Source: Gemmatimonas sp. (GTDB lineage Bacteria; Gemmatimonadota; Gemmatimonadetes; Gemmatimonadales; Gemmatimonadaceae). From it: DNA of 64,000 nucleotides. This document shows, piece after piece, positions 16,656 through 30,255 of this stretch. The notes beneath the pieces were generated by a model, which worked only from the letters and a program-made list of their open reading frames with translations, was not told the origin of the DNA and searched no databases. Position numbers and translations under genes: made by a program. Within the stretch, counting starts at the first letter, position 1; every line of letters begins with the position of its first letter. The stretch spans positions 1-64,000 of the forward strand of contig JAAVWC010000003.1 in assembly GCA_023910675.1 (NCBI GenBank). The letters are read 5' to 3'.

Positions 16656-17825
16656 ATGCGCACCACTGCCGTTTCCGCTGTGCTGGCCGTTCACGTGGCA
16701 CTGGCCGCGCTCCTGCCGGTTGCGCTCGAGGCCCAGGTGCGCGCCCGCGCCATCGGACTCGCGCCCGGCATCTTCGCGCCCGGTCCGCGTAATGCCATCA
16801 CCGACGTGGCGGGCGTTCGCGTAGGGCACGCCACCGTCAGCGCCGGCGATTCACTGCGTACCGGCGTCACCGCCATCATCCCGCACGGCGGCGATCTCTA
16901 TCGCGACCGGGTCCCCGCCGCGCTCCACGTGGGCAACGGCTTCGGCAAACTGCTCGGTGTCACGCAGCTGCGTGAACTGGGAGAGCTCGAAACACCAATC
17001 CTGCTGACGTGCACCCTGTGCATCTGGCCGGCCGGAGATGCCCTCGCCCAGTGGATGCTCAACAAGCCCGAGAACGCCAACGTGCGCTCCATCAACCCGG
17101 TGGTTGGGGAAACGAACGACGGGGGCCTCAACAGCACCCGCTCGCGCGCCGGCATTGGAGGCGCGGTGCGCGAAGCGCTCGCGGTCGCCGATAGTGGCCC
17201 CGTAGCCGAGGGGAGCGTCGGCGCCGGACATGGCACGATCATGTTCGGATGGAAGGGCGGTATGGGTACCGCCTCGCGGAAACTGCCCGCGTCGCTGGGC
17301 GGCTACACCGTAGGCGTCCTGGTGCAGGGGAACTATGGCGGCGTGCTGCAGATGGCCGGGGTGCCCATTGGTCAGCTACTCGGGCGCTACGCCTTCCAGC
17401 GCGACGTGGCTCCCGCCGATGGAACCCGCCGGCCCCCCGGCGACGCCGCCGCCGAGCATGGCGACGGGTCGTGCATGATTGTCATTGCCACCGACGCGCC
17501 GCTGCTCGCTCGGAACCTCGAACGACTGGGCGCACGTGCCATCATGGGGTTGGCACGTACCGGGTCCAGCGCGTCCAACGGGTCGGGCGACTATGTCCTG
17601 AGTTTCTCCACCAACCCTCGGGTGCGGCGGAACCCCGACGCCACGCTCTCGACCAACGACGAACTTGGCAACGACGCCATGTCGGCGCTCTTTCAGGCCG
17701 TCACCGAGGCGACCGAAGAAGCGCTGTACAACGCGCTGCTCATGGCCACGCCGGTATCGAGCAAGGCAGGGACAGTGCGGCCGCTCCCCGTCGACTCCGT
17801 GCGCATGCTGTTGCGACGTCGCTGA
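16656..17825 (+). CDS. Secreted P1/DmpA-family (S58) autoprocessing aminopeptidase
   Basis: 389 residues with a signal peptide (VLAVHVALAALLPVALEAQ). The family is an N-terminal nucleophile hydrolase that self-cleaves before a Ser; the site is visible as HGDGSCMIVIATDAPL. Upstream conserved blocks are ITDVAGVRVGHATV, GNGFGKLLG, NPVVGETNDGGLN and GSVGAGHGTIMFGWKGGMGTASR. Relatives cleave N-terminal or beta-amino acid residues from peptides; the substrate here is unknown. It converges on the metX-hom gene with 17 bp between stop codons. Confidence 0.92.
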   Translation: MRTTAVSAVLAVHVALAALLPVALEAQVRARAIGLAPGIFAPGPRNAITDVAGVRVGHATVSAGDSLRTGVTAIIPHGGDLYRDRVPAALHVGNGFGKLLGVTQLRELGELETPILLTCTLCIWPAGDALAQWMLNKPENANVRSINPVVGETNDGGLNSTRSRAGIGGAVREALAVADSGPVAEGSVGAGHGTIMFGWKGGMGTASRKLPASLGGYTVGVLVQGNYGGVLQMAGVPIGQLLGRYAFQRDVAPADGTRRPPGDAAAEHGDGSCMIVIATDAPLLARNLERLGARAIMGLARTGSSASNGSGDYVLSFSTNPRVRRNPDATLSTNDELGNDAMSALFQAVTEATEEALYNALLMATPVSSKAGTVRPLPVDSVRMLLRRR

Positions 17826-17842
17826 CGGCAGCCAACGCGCGG

Positions 17843-21654
<3,812 letters not shown>

Positions 21655-21770
21655 TCAAATCGGGGAAACCGCCGCGCACACCAAAGTATCGGCAGCGCTG
21701 TCCATAAAATCAAGCCCCGGATTCCCTGACAGCCCGGCGGTATGGCTGTTGGCCCCTCACTGGCGGCCGT

Positions 21771-23015
21771 CTACCCCGGTAGCGCCATCCCGCTCACCAC
21801 GCGGTAGGTATCACGCGCGATAAGCAGTTCTTCATCGGTGGGGACGACCCACGCCTCCAGCGAGGAGCCGTGAGCAGAGAACCGTCCTTCGCGCCCACCC
21901 ACCAGCGCGGCGTTAGCCTCGTGGTCGACTCGCAGCCCGGTCCACTCCAGCCCCTCGCAAATTCGCGCGCGGATTTCTGCGCTATTCTCCCCCACTCCAC
22001 CGGCAAACACCACCGCGTCGGCGCCGCCCAGTGCCGCCAGATACGCACCGACATATTTGCGCGCGCGATAACAGAAAATGTCAATGGCGAGACGCGCGCG
22101 ACGATCCTGCAACTCGTTCGCTTCGGCGAGCAGATCGCGCATGTCGTTGGTGAGTCCGGATATGCCGAGCAGCCCCGACGGACTGTTGAGCATCGACTCG
22201 ACCTGCGACATCGAAAGCCCTTCCTTGGCCGCGATATAATCGAGTAACGCCGCGTCAATGTCGCCCGCGCGTGTGCCCATGACCAAGCCTTCGAGCGGCG
22301 TGAAGCCCATGCTCGTATCAATGGACACGCCACCGCGAATGGCACATGCCGAGCAGCCGTTGCCCAGATGCAACGTCACGATACGCACATCGCTGCGCGC
22401 GCGACCAGTGATCTTGCGAAACCGGTACGCAATGGAACGATGCGAGGTGCCATGAAATCCGTACCGGCGGATTTTGTGGCGACGATACAGCGGGTACGGA
22501 ATGGCGTACAGATACGCGTGTTCCGGGAGCGTGTGATGGAATGCCGTGTCGAACACCGCGACTTGCGGCACGCCGGCACCCAAGGCGCGTTGCGTGGCCT
22601 CGATGCCGCGCAGGTTGTGCGGGTTGTGCAGCGGCGCGAGTTCGACGTTCTCCTCGATGCCACGCAACACCGCGTCGTCCACGCGCACACTGCTGCGAAA
22701 TTGCTCGCCGCCGTGCACCACACGATGACCGACCGCGTGTATGTCACCGCGGGCCGTGAGCCCGGTGCCGCTCTCCGGATCGGTCACGTAGCCCACCAGC
22801 CAATCCACCGCCGCGCGCATGTCTCGCAACGCGGCGGTGGTCCTTCGGGTGCTGCCGTCGAGGTTGCGAATGGTGATGACCGCCTCACCACCAATGCGCT
22901 CGATCTGGCCGCGCAGCAGCTTCACGTCCTGATCGCCAGCAATCCGATCCGCGTCAGTGACCACGACCTGAAACTTGACCGTCGCGGAGCCGGCGTTGAG
23001 GACAAGAATGTTCAT
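21771..23015 (-). CDS. ackA: Acetate kinase
   Basis: 414 residues, normal length. Signatures: [16 protein letters not shown] (N-terminal phosphate-binding strand), [61 protein letters not shown] and [17 protein letters not shown]. It interconverts acetyl phosphate/ADP and acetate/ATP. It is the last gene of a minus-strand run after a small membrane protein and purK, with 30-bp gaps, and is closed by a strong terminator. No pta gene is in the window. Confidence 0.95.
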   Translation of the reverse strand: MNILVLNAGSATVKFQVVVTDADRIAGDQDVKLLRGQIERIGGEAVITIRNLDGSTRRTTAALRDMRAAVDWLVGYVTDPESGTGLTARGDIHAVGHRVVHGGEQFRSSVRVDDAVLRGIEENVELAPLHNPHNLRGIEATQRALGAGVPQVAVFDTAFHHTLPEHAYLYAIPYPLYRRHKIRRYGFHGTSHRSIAYRFRKITGRARSDVRIVTLHLGNGCSACAIRGGVSIDTSMGFTPLEGLVMGTRAGDIDAALLDYIAAKEGLSMSQVESMLNSPSGLLGISGLTNDMRDLLAEANELQDRRARLAIDIFCYRARKYVGAYLAALGGADAVVFAGGVGENSAEIRARICEGLEWTGLRVDHEANAALVGGREGRFSAHGSSLEAWVVPTDEELLIARDTYRVVSGMALPG

Positions 23016-23045
23016 GCGGCTAGTCTTCGCAAAAGCAGCGTCGGG

Positions 23046-23423
23046 TCAGAACGGCTTGTACAGCGCCATGTACACGGCCACGCCGGCGAGGAACGGCAGC
23101 AGAAAAATGAACGGCTTGGCGAGCGCCGGCTTGCGATACGGCAGCAGCACAATCGCGCTCAGAATCACCCACACGATGAGCTTCACCCACAGCCAGCCCG
23201 GGAAGTTCGTGCCGTGCGCAAATCCAATCCGTGCCAACATGCCGAAGCCGCCCACCAGAATGAGCAGCGCGCCAAGTCCGTGCACCGTGCCCATCAACCC
23301 ACGCGTCTGACTCGTGGCCTTGTTCCCGCCATTCGCCGCGTGCGTGGCGACACCACCAATGGCGAGGAAGAGCATCGCGATACCAATGACGTGCAAGATT
23401 TCGTAGAAGTCGCGCGGAAACAT
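23046..23423 (-). CDS. Small four-helix membrane protein of unknown function
   Basis: 125 residues with four hydrophobic segments (ILHVIGIAMLFLAIGGV; VHGLGALLILVGGFGML; LWVKLIVWVILSAIVLL; FIFLLPFLAGVAVYMAL) joined by short loops. The His in the first helix and GLMGTVHGLG in the second look conserved-like and recall SirB-type or other small quinone or haem membrane proteins, but I cannot name it. It lies between purK (30 bp) and ackA (30 bp), same strand, probably in one transcript. Confidence 0.8.
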   Translation of the reverse strand: MFPRDFYEILHVIGIAMLFLAIGGVATHAANGGNKATSQTRGLMGTVHGLGALLILVGGFGMLARIGFAHGTNFPGWLWVKLIVWVILSAIVLLPYRKPALAKPFIFLLPFLAGVAVYMALYKPF

Positions 23424-23453
23424 GTGATGATGTTGGAGTGGCGTGGAAGCGCT

Positions 23454-24659
23454 TCAGGAAGAAATGTGCGACAGCACGGGTTCGTGCACGTCGAAGCTGG
23501 CGATCGTGCCTGGCGACAGGCGGCGATAGCAGTCGAGGACGCGTCCGAGGGCGTCCTGCGCCGTATCACCGACGGCAGACAGATGCCCCATTTTGCGACC
23601 GGCGCGCGCACCGGCCTTGCCGTACAGATGCACGCGTGAGCCGGGGACCTGCAACGCATAGGACATATCCGGCGCGGTGTCCTGCAGCCATACATCGCCC
23701 AGCAGGTTGGCAATCGCCGACGGGGCGAACAGCTCCGTCGAGCCCAACGGCAGGTCGCAAATGGCGCGCACGAGCTGCTCGAATTGGCTCGTGGCCAAGC
23801 CGCGCTCGCTGTGGTGATACGTGTTGTGCGGTCGCGGGGCGAGTTCGTTCACCAGCAGCTCGCCACCCGTCGTCACGAAACACTCCACGGCCAGCAGCCC
23901 CACAATGCCAATACGCTCGGCCACGTTGCGCGCCAACGTCTGCGCCCGGGAGGTCATGTCATCGCTGATGACGGCGGGCACCACGGCCCACGTGAGCACG
24001 CCACTCGTGTGGTGATTCCGCGACGGCGGATACACCGCCACCGCACCGCTTGGCGACCGCGCCACCAGCACCGACAGCTCGTAGTGAATGTCGACTTTCT
24101 GTTCGACCAGGCATTCGCGCGATCCGAGTGCGCTCCAGGCACCGTCGCCCTGCTCGGGCTCGGAGAGGCGCACTTGCCCACGCCCGTCGTATCCGCCATG
24201 CGTGCTCTTGGCAATACACGGGCCGAACGACCGCACGGCGTCGGCAACATCACTCGCCTGCTGCGCGGCCACGAAGTTGCCGAGCGGAAATCCTTGCGCC
24301 TTGAGCCACTGTTTCTGCCGGATGCGGTCCTGAATGATGTATACCGGATCGCGGCCCGGTCGCAGCGCCGTGCGTGACGCGACCGCATCGAGCACGTCAG
24401 GGTGGATCTGCTCGATTTCGAGGGTGACCACGTCGCACTGCGACGCCAACTCGATCGCCGCGGCGACATCATTGAACGGCGCGGTGATGGTGCGTGACGC
24501 GACCGGACGCGTCGCACACGAGGCCTCGGGGTCGAGCACGTGGATGTCGTACCCCATACTGCGCGCCGCAAACGCGGTCATGCGACCGAGCTGCCCACCA
24601 CCCAGAAAGCCAATGGTCGCCCCGGGAAGAATGGGCGACGGAGGTGAAGTCACAGTCAC
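23454..24659 (-). CDS. purK: N5-carboxyaminoimidazole ribonucleotide synthase
   Basis: 401 residues. An ATP-grasp enzyme that carboxylates AIR with bicarbonate in purine synthesis. The N-terminus [15 protein letters not shown] binds nucleotide; [54 protein letters not shown] and the C-terminal [17 protein letters not shown] are diagnostic. The start is GTG 24659 in a GTGA overlap with the purE stop; the longer open frame upstream is the purE shadow. Works with PurE. Confidence 0.95.
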   Translation of the reverse strand: MTVTSPPSPILPGATIGFLGGGQLGRMTAFAARSMGYDIHVLDPEASCATRPVASRTITAPFNDVAAAIELASQCDVVTLEIEQIHPDVLDAVASRTALRPGRDPVYIIQDRIRQKQWLKAQGFPLGNFVAAQQASDVADAVRSFGPCIAKSTHGGYDGRGQVRLSEPEQGDGAWSALGSRECLVEQKVDIHYELSVLVARSPSGAVAVYPPSRNHHTSGVLTWAVVPAVISDDMTSRAQTLARNVAERIGIVGLLAVECFVTTGGELLVNELAPRPHNTYHHSERGLATSQFEQLVRAICDLPLGSTELFAPSAIANLLGDVWLQDTAPDMSYALQVPGSRVHLYGKAGARAGRKMGHLSAVGDTAQDALGRVLDCYRRLSPGTIASFDVHEPVLSHISS

Positions 24660-25183
24660 GGCGTAACGGGCGGAATGGCGTTGGGGGCGTTGAGTGGACG
24701 CGCGAGCGCTTCGGCGGCCTTGGCGGTGCGTCGCGCTTCGAGCGCCGCAAAGAGGGCGTCGTCGTGTGCCGCGAGCAACTGCGCCGCATAGAGTGCGGCA
24801 TTGGCGGCGCCGGGCTTGCCCACCGCGAAGGTGGCCACCGGCACACCGGCGGGCATCTGCACGATGCTGAGCAGTGCGTCCATGCCGTTGAGCGGCGTCG
24901 CCACCACTGGCACCCCCAATACGGGGACCAGCGTCTTGGCCGCCAGCATGCCCGGCAGGTGCGCCGCACCGCCAGCACCGGCGATGATCGCGCGCAAGCC
25001 GCGCGGCTTCGCCTGCTCGGCATACTCGAAGAGCCAATCCGGGGTACGGTGCGCGGAAACCACGCGCGCTTCGTACGGGATGCCAAGTTCAGCGAGAATG
25101 TCGCAGGCCGGTGCGAGCGTATCAAAGTCGCTCGCACTGCCCATGACCACGCCGACCAGTGGCGTGGGAGCAGCAGGGGTCAC
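24656..25183 (-). CDS. purE: N5-carboxyaminoimidazole ribonucleotide mutase
   Basis: 175 residues from GTG 25183, preceded by TGGAG at 6-7 bases. Class I PurE features: [15 protein letters not shown] (phosphate-binding), [55 protein letters not shown] and [16 protein letters not shown]. It converts N5-CAIR to CAIR. A C-terminal tail of about 30 residues follows the core. Overlaps purK by 4 bp. Confidence 0.95.
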   Translation of the reverse strand: MTPAAPTPLVGVVMGSASDFDTLAPACDILAELGIPYEARVVSAHRTPDWLFEYAEQAKPRGLRAIIAGAGGAAHLPGMLAAKTLVPVLGVPVVATPLNGMDALLSIVQMPAGVPVATFAVGKPGAANAALYAAQLLAAHDDALFAALEARRTAKAAEALARPLNAPNAIPPVTP

Positions 25184-25236
25184 GTGGACTCCAGGATGAG
25201 GGGACCCGCGAAAGGTACCTTCACCCGGAAGGGTTT

Positions 25237-26292
25237 TTACACCGCCCCGAAGAGGGCGCCGAGGAACTCCACGTCGGTGAACCGCCGGCCGCCCAGGAGA
25301 GAGCCAAGGCGCACGATGACCAGTTCCCGCGACGGGATCACATACAGGCGCTGCTTGCCGGCGCCGGCGGCCATGACCAGGTCGGTGGGCATCCACGGAG
25401 GCATCTGCGCCGAGCGATTGGCTGGCTCGGCGGCGCCACCGCGCCCAAGCCGCCCACGGCGGTTGCCCAGTATTCTGCCGCGGCGGCTCTGGTTCCCCTG
25501 CTCGAGCCCCGCCGCTGGCTGCGACAGGAGCGTCGCGCCCACGAGCCACCACGACAGGCCGTAGGTGGGGTTACTTCCTGATGGACGGAACAGCTCACGC
25601 ACCAGTCGCTCGTCGAGAATGCGTCGGCCCTGATGCACCCCTCCCAACCGGATCATCTCGCCAAAGGTGCCCCAATCGCGTGCCGTCATGGCCGCCCCAC
25701 CCGCCAGTTGTGGCTTGCCATCGCCGCACTTGGCCCGCCACTCCACCTGTACGCCGAGTGGCTCCAGCACGCGCCGGTTGAGATAGGCCTCGAAGCTGGC
25801 TGACTGCACCCGCTCCAACGCCGCGCCCATGGTGATGAAAGGGAAGGGGCCGTACCTGAAGACCGTACCCGGTTCGGCGAACGTGCCGGCATTGAGCACG
25901 TCGGTCCAGGTGCCGCCGCGCCCACCGCAGCCGGTGCCCGGATTGCCACTTTCCACGCCGCCTTCCAGCGACAGCAGCTGGCGGACGGTCACGCGCGACT
26001 TGCGCACGTCCCCCTGCCATTCGGGCACGTAACGAGCCACGGGGGCGTCCAGCTGCATGAGGCCATCCTGCACGGCCGCAATGGTGGCAACGCCCACGAA
26101 GCTCTTGCTCCCACTGGCGAGCATCTGCCGTTTGCCGACGGCGCCGCCATCGAAGTACGCTTCGTGTATGACGCGGCCACGGTGCATCACGAGCATGGCC
26201 TGTCCGTCCGTTTGCGCCACATACGATTCTGCGCGGCGCAGGGCAGCCACGTCCGGCTGCACGAGATTGAGAGCCAGCAAAAGGGTCAGCAT
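25237..26292 (-). CDS. Serine hydrolase of the beta-lactamase/penicillin-binding class C type
   Basis: 351 residues. The N-terminus ([11 protein letters not shown]) is a short hydrophobic segment, probably a signal peptide. The catalytic SxxK is visible in [13 protein letters not shown], with the second motif likely at YGLSWW and conserved [10 protein letters not shown] and [15 protein letters not shown]. Relatives are esterases or D-aminopeptidases; most are not true beta-lactamases. Located upstream of purE with a 53-bp gap on the same strand. Confidence 0.85.
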   Translation of the reverse strand: MLTLLLALNLVQPDVAALRRAESYVAQTDGQAMLVMHRGRVIHEAYFDGGAVGKRQMLASGSKSFVGVATIAAVQDGLMQLDAPVARYVPEWQGDVRKSRVTVRQLLSLEGGVESGNPGTGCGGRGGTWTDVLNAGTFAEPGTVFRYGPFPFITMGAALERVQSASFEAYLNRRVLEPLGVQVEWRAKCGDGKPQLAGGAAMTARDWGTFGEMIRLGGVHQGRRILDERLVRELFRPSGSNPTYGLSWWLVGATLLSQPAAGLEQGNQSRRGRILGNRRGRLGRGGAAEPANRSAQMPPWMPTDLVMAAGAGKQRLYVIPSRELVIVRLGSLLGGRRFTDVEFLGALFGAV

Positions 26293-26359
26293 GCCCGTTG
26301 GACGCGGCGTGCTGACCCTGTGTTAATGCCGCGGCGGCCAGCCGCGAGCAATGGCGCCG

Positions 26360-27340
26360 TTACTTGGCGGGCGGCCCGACAATGGGGCGCGTGCTGCCGC
26401 TCCATTCCTGGAATGAGCCGTCGTACATGCGGGCATCGCGGCCAATGAGCGTGGCCACGAACCAGAGCAACGTGGCCTGCTGCCCAATATGACAGTACGT
26501 GATGACCGGCTTACTGCTGTCGACCTTCTGCGCCTCGAACAGCGCCTGCAGCTCGGCCGGCGACCGGAGATAGCCGTTGAGGCTTACGCTCGAGATGGGG
26601 ATGTTCACCGCGCTGGGAATATGCCCCGGGCGCGGATACCCGCCGCCATCGCCGTTGAAAAAGCGCGTGAGTCGGGCGTCGATGATATGGCGCGACTGAT
26701 CCTGCGTGGCCGTTTCCACCTGACCGACCTGCGCAATGAGCTCGAGGCGAACGCGCGGCGTAAACGGCACGGCAGCGGCCGCCGATGGCGTCGTCGTGCT
26801 CACGGCGCGCGCCTCGCGCTTCCACGCCTGATAGCCGCCGTCCATGAGCGACGCGTTGTCGCCGATGCCGAGGTACGCCAACGTGAAGAACACGCGCGTG
26901 GCACTTTGCAGGTTGGCATCGTGCGGAATGACGATGACGCGACCGCTGTCGCCAAGGCCGTTCCGCGCAGCCCACGCCGTGAGTTGCGCGACACTCGCCA
27001 TTTGCAACGAGAGGGCGCCCGGCTGAATGGGAATGGCAATCTCTTCGAGCGACACGAAGCGGCTGCCTGCCACGTGTCCGCTGTCGTACTGCGCCTTGGT
27101 ACCCACATGAAGCAACACGAGGCCACGATCGTTGGCATGTTGGGCCGCCCATTCCGTCGTGACGAGCATGGGGGCCGCGTTCGCAGCGCGAGCATTCGGT
27201 GCCGCGGACACTCCCACTGGTTTCGCCGCGGTGGAGGTGCCAGCGCTGCGGCACGCGCTCAGGGCCACCGCACCGGCGGTGAGGGCGAGCGCGATCGTAC
27301 GTCGGGAGAACATCATCGCAGCAACGGTGTTGAGGGTCAC
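26360..27340 (-). CDS. Lipoprotein with two rhodanese domains (thiosulfate sulfurtransferase-like)
   Basis: 326 residues from GTG 27340, which overlaps the stop of the M16 gene (GTGA). An ATG pair at 27311-27316 is also possible. Signal peptide with lipobox VALSAC. The N-terminal rhodanese domain (TTEWAAQHANDRGLVLLHVG) lacks an obvious Cys; the C-terminal domain carries the persulfide Cys in VITYCHIGQQATLLWF. This inactive-then-active arrangement is normal for two-domain sulfurtransferases. It acts in the periplasm. Same strand and coupled to the M16 pair. Confidence 0.88.
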   Translation of the reverse strand: MTLNTVAAMMFSRRTIALALTAGAVALSACRSAGTSTAAKPVGVSAAPNARAANAAPMLVTTEWAAQHANDRGLVLLHVGTKAQYDSGHVAGSRFVSLEEIAIPIQPGALSLQMASVAQLTAWAARNGLGDSGRVIVIPHDANLQSATRVFFTLAYLGIGDNASLMDGGYQAWKREARAVSTTTPSAAAAVPFTPRVRLELIAQVGQVETATQDQSRHIIDARLTRFFNGDGGGYPRPGHIPSAVNIPISSVSLNGYLRSPAELQALFEAQKVDSSKPVITYCHIGQQATLLWFVATLIGRDARMYDGSFQEWSGSTRPIVGPPAK

Positions 27341-28788
27341 GGGACAATTACCGGGCGGCCGTACATGTCGCGCACATCGACAGGGGCGATCTTGGTGGCC
27401 TTGAGCGCGGGTTCGATCGACGCGCGATCACCCGCGATCACGATCGTCAGTGCGCCGGGCGTGACGTACCGCGCGGCCACTCGCTGCACATCAGCACTGG
27501 TCACGCGACCGATACCCGCGTTGAACGCACCGAGCGTGCTCAACGGCAGGTTGTAAGGCACGAGATTGGCAATCTGTGACGCGATGTCGCTGGTGCTCTC
27601 GAACCCGTCAGCGTAGCCGAGCTGCAGATAGCGCTTCACCTTGGCGAGTTCGCTGGGCGGGAGCGGCTTGCGAATGCCGTTCAGCTCCTTCATGAACTCG
27701 ATCAGCGCCGAATCGGTTTTGGCCGAGACGACCTCGGCGCGCGCCGTAAACGGACCGGCGTTACGCCGCAGGGAGAAGCTCGAGCCCGCGCCGTAGGTGT
27801 ATGCCTTCACTTCGCGCAGCGTGTTGTTGAGCCGCGACGTGAAGGACCCGCCGAGCGCCGTGTTCATGACCATGAGCGGGTAGTAGTCGGCGGTGCTGCG
27901 CGCCGCGCCAATTCCGCCCAGACGGAAGCTCGACTGCGCCGCCTTCGGTTTGTCGACGATGTGAATGGCCGTCGTCGCGTTCTTCGCCGCCACTCGCGCC
28001 GCCGGGACTGCGGGGAGTACCGCGCGCTCCCAACCACCAAAGGCACGGGTCGCGAGCGTTACGGCTTCGGCCACGGTGACATCTCCCACGAGCACCAGCG
28101 TGGCGTTGTTGGGGCGGTACCACGACTTCCAGAACGACTGCACGTCGGCACGCGACATCGTTTCGACCGACGAGCGCACCCCGGCGCTGCTACGGCCGTA
28201 CGGATGCGACTCGCCATACACGATGGCGGCAAAGGCGCGGTCGGCCATGGCCGGCCCACGATCCTGTTCCTGCAACAACGCCGTGAGGCGTTCACTGCGC
28301 AGGCGCGTGAACTCCTTCTCGGGGAAGGTGGGGCGAAGCACGACGTCCGCCATGAGCTGCATGGCGCCGTCGAGGGTACTGCGCGTACTGTGGAGGGCCA
28401 CCGTGCTCTGTTCGAGCGATGCCCCCGTCGACAGGCGAATGGCGAGATACGCGATTTCCTCGGCCAGAGCCAATGCTTCGCGTGAGCCCGCGCCTTCATC
28501 GAGCATGTTGGCGGTGAGTGTCGCGAGCCCGTCCTTGCCGGTCGGATCAGCCACGCTCCCCGTATTGATCACCAACTGCGCGTCGACGACTGGCAGTTCG
28601 CGCTGTTCCACCACCACCAGACGAAGCCCGTTCGGTAGACGGCGTTCGATCATGGTGGGGAGTGTCAGCGGCTTGGGTGCCGATAGCGTGGGCGGCGTCG
28701 AGCTGGCGGCCTTCGGTGTGGCCGGCTGCGCGGCAAGCACCAGCGGCGACGCCGCGAGTGCCAGGAGAGAAACGACTGGGGCGCGCAT
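27337..28788 (-). CDS. M16-family peptidase homologue lacking the zinc site
   Basis: 483 residues with a signal peptide (VVSLLALAASPLVLAAQ). The M16 fold is clear (RRLPNGLRLVVVEQRELPVVDAQLVI; NNATLVLVGDVTVAEA; LNNTLREVKAYTYGAGSSFS), but the HxxEH zinc motif is replaced by LATLTANMLDEGA. It therefore lacks His ligands and the catalytic Glu arrangement, while keeping the C-terminal substrate-binding region. It is probably the non-catalytic partner of the active M16 protein encoded immediately upstream (TAATG junction). Confidence 0.9.
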   Translation of the reverse strand: MRAPVVSLLALAASPLVLAAQPATPKAASSTPPTLSAPKPLTLPTMIERRLPNGLRLVVVEQRELPVVDAQLVINTGSVADPTGKDGLATLTANMLDEGAGSREALALAEEIAYLAIRLSTGASLEQSTVALHSTRSTLDGAMQLMADVVLRPTFPEKEFTRLRSERLTALLQEQDRGPAMADRAFAAIVYGESHPYGRSSAGVRSSVETMSRADVQSFWKSWYRPNNATLVLVGDVTVAEAVTLATRAFGGWERAVLPAVPAARVAAKNATTAIHIVDKPKAAQSSFRLGGIGAARSTADYYPLMVMNTALGGSFTSRLNNTLREVKAYTYGAGSSFSLRRNAGPFTARAEVVSAKTDSALIEFMKELNGIRKPLPPSELAKVKRYLQLGYADGFESTSDIASQIANLVPYNLPLSTLGAFNAGIGRVTSADVQRVAARYVTPGALTIVIAGDRASIEPALKATKIAPVDVRDMYGRPVIVP

Positions 28789-30173
28789 TACTTGATACCT
28801 CCAAGCGTCGCGCTCGTGAGCGCGAGCGACGTCTTGCCTTCGGGAACGATCGTCAGCACCAGTCGCGGTGTGCCGGCGAGATACGTGCGCGCGGCACGCT
28901 GAACGGCGGCCGGCGTAAGCGCGTCGTAGCGCGCGAGATCCTGTGCGAGATAGTCAGGATTGCCGGTGAAGTAGTTGTAGTAGCTCAGGCGGAACGCCTT
29001 GCTCGACACGTTGGCCAAGCCGTCGAGCATGCTGGCGCGCATACCGTTCTTCACTCGGGTGAGCTCGCGATCTGTCACCCCCGACGCGATGACCGTCGCC
29101 AGCGCACGCGTGATCTCGGCGTCGATATCGCTCGGCAGCACGCCCGGCTTGGCCGTCACGACCAACTGAATCATGCCGTCGAGCTTCTGCGACTGATTGC
29201 TCATGCGCACGTCCTGCGCCAGCTGCTTCTCGTACACGAGCGTGCGGTACAGGCGCGAGCTCTTGCCGCCGGCAATGATGTCGGCGAGCGCGTTGAGCGC
29301 CGCGTCATCGGGGGAGAACGACTTCACGCCGTGCCACGTGTAGTACACGCGCGGCAGCTGCACGCGGTCTTCCACCACCAGTACGCTGTCCTTTGAGAGC
29401 GTGATGGCAGGGACCACCGGGCGTGTGATGGCCGCGGGGCTGCGCGGAATGTTGCCGAAGTACTTCTGCACCCAGGCCTTGGCCGAGTCCGCGTTGAAGT
29501 CACCCGCAATGGTGATCGTCGCGTTGTTCGGCGCGTAGTACTGACGGAAGAATCCCTTGACGTCGTCGACAGCGGCGGCGCTCAGGTCGTCCATCGATCC
29601 GATGACGCCCCACGAGTATGGATGCCCCTTGGGGAAGAGCACCGGCAGAATCGTCTCGTCGGCCTTGCCGTACGGCGCGTTATCCACGCCTTGACGCCGC
29701 TCATTCTTCACGACGTCGCGCTGCAGGTCGAGTTTGCCCTGATCCATGGTGGGCAGGAGCCACCCCATGCGATCGGCGTCGAGCCAGAGCATGAGGGGCA
29801 GCGCATTCGACGGACCCGTCTCGTAGTAGTTGGTGCGGTCGAAGTTCGTTGAGCCGTTGTTGCTGGCGCCCGCGGCCTCCAGCCACTCGTCGAACTTGCC
29901 AACGGGGACGTTCTCCGAGCCCATGAACATCACGTGTTCGAAGAGGTGCGCAAACCCGGTGCGCCCGACCTTTTCGTCGCCCGAGCCGACCTTGTAGAAG
30001 TTTTCGACGGCCACGATGGGCACTGAGCGGTCGACGTGCAGAATGACTTCGAGGCCATTGGGCAGCGTGTACTTCTCATGCGGAATGGACGGAGCCTTTT
30101 GTGCACTGAGTGGCGCAAGCGGCACGGCCAGCGCGAGGCCGAGGCACGCTCGGCGCAAGATCGAGGCGGACAT
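28788..30173 (-). CDS. Catalytically competent M16 zinc metallopeptidase
   Basis: 461 residues from ATG 30173; longer frames run into the divergent permease. Signal peptide LGLALAVPLAPLSAQ. Zinc motif HLFEH in TGFAHLFEHVMFMGS, with the downstream Glu in VVKNERRQGVDN. NNATITIAGDFNADSA and the C-terminal half of an M16 repeat follow. It cleaves small peptides in the periplasm in a clamshell with a partner, here probably the zinc-less homologue translated next. It shares its upstream region with the APC permease. Confidence 0.93.
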   Translation of the reverse strand: MSASILRRACLGLALAVPLAPLSAQKAPSIPHEKYTLPNGLEVILHVDRSVPIVAVENFYKVGSGDEKVGRTGFAHLFEHVMFMGSENVPVGKFDEWLEAAGASNNGSTNFDRTNYYETGPSNALPLMLWLDADRMGWLLPTMDQGKLDLQRDVVKNERRQGVDNAPYGKADETILPVLFPKGHPYSWGVIGSMDDLSAAAVDDVKGFFRQYYAPNNATITIAGDFNADSAKAWVQKYFGNIPRSPAAITRPVVPAITLSKDSVLVVEDRVQLPRVYYTWHGVKSFSPDDAALNALADIIAGGKSSRLYRTLVYEKQLAQDVRMSNQSQKLDGMIQLVVTAKPGVLPSDIDAEITRALATVIASGVTDRELTRVKNGMRASMLDGLANVSSKAFRLSYYNYFTGNPDYLAQDLARYDALTPAAVQRAARTYLAGTPRLVLTIVPEGKTSLALTSATLGGIK

Positions 30174-30194
30174 GGTCTGGGTCAGTTGGGAGAA

Positions 30195-30236
30195 TTGGGT
30201 AGAGAAAGAATTGTATTGGGTAGCGAAAGAAATGTA
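30195..30236. repeat. Two adjacent 21-bp repeats in a divergent promoter region
   Basis: TTGGGTAGAGAAAGAATTGT(A) at 30195-30215 is followed immediately by a copy at 30216-30236 differing at two positions. The AT-rich repeats lie between the M16 start (30173) and the permease start (30256), so they may hold promoter or regulator sites. Confidence 0.7.
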
Positions 30237-30255
30237 TACGGGGCAGTTTGGCCCG

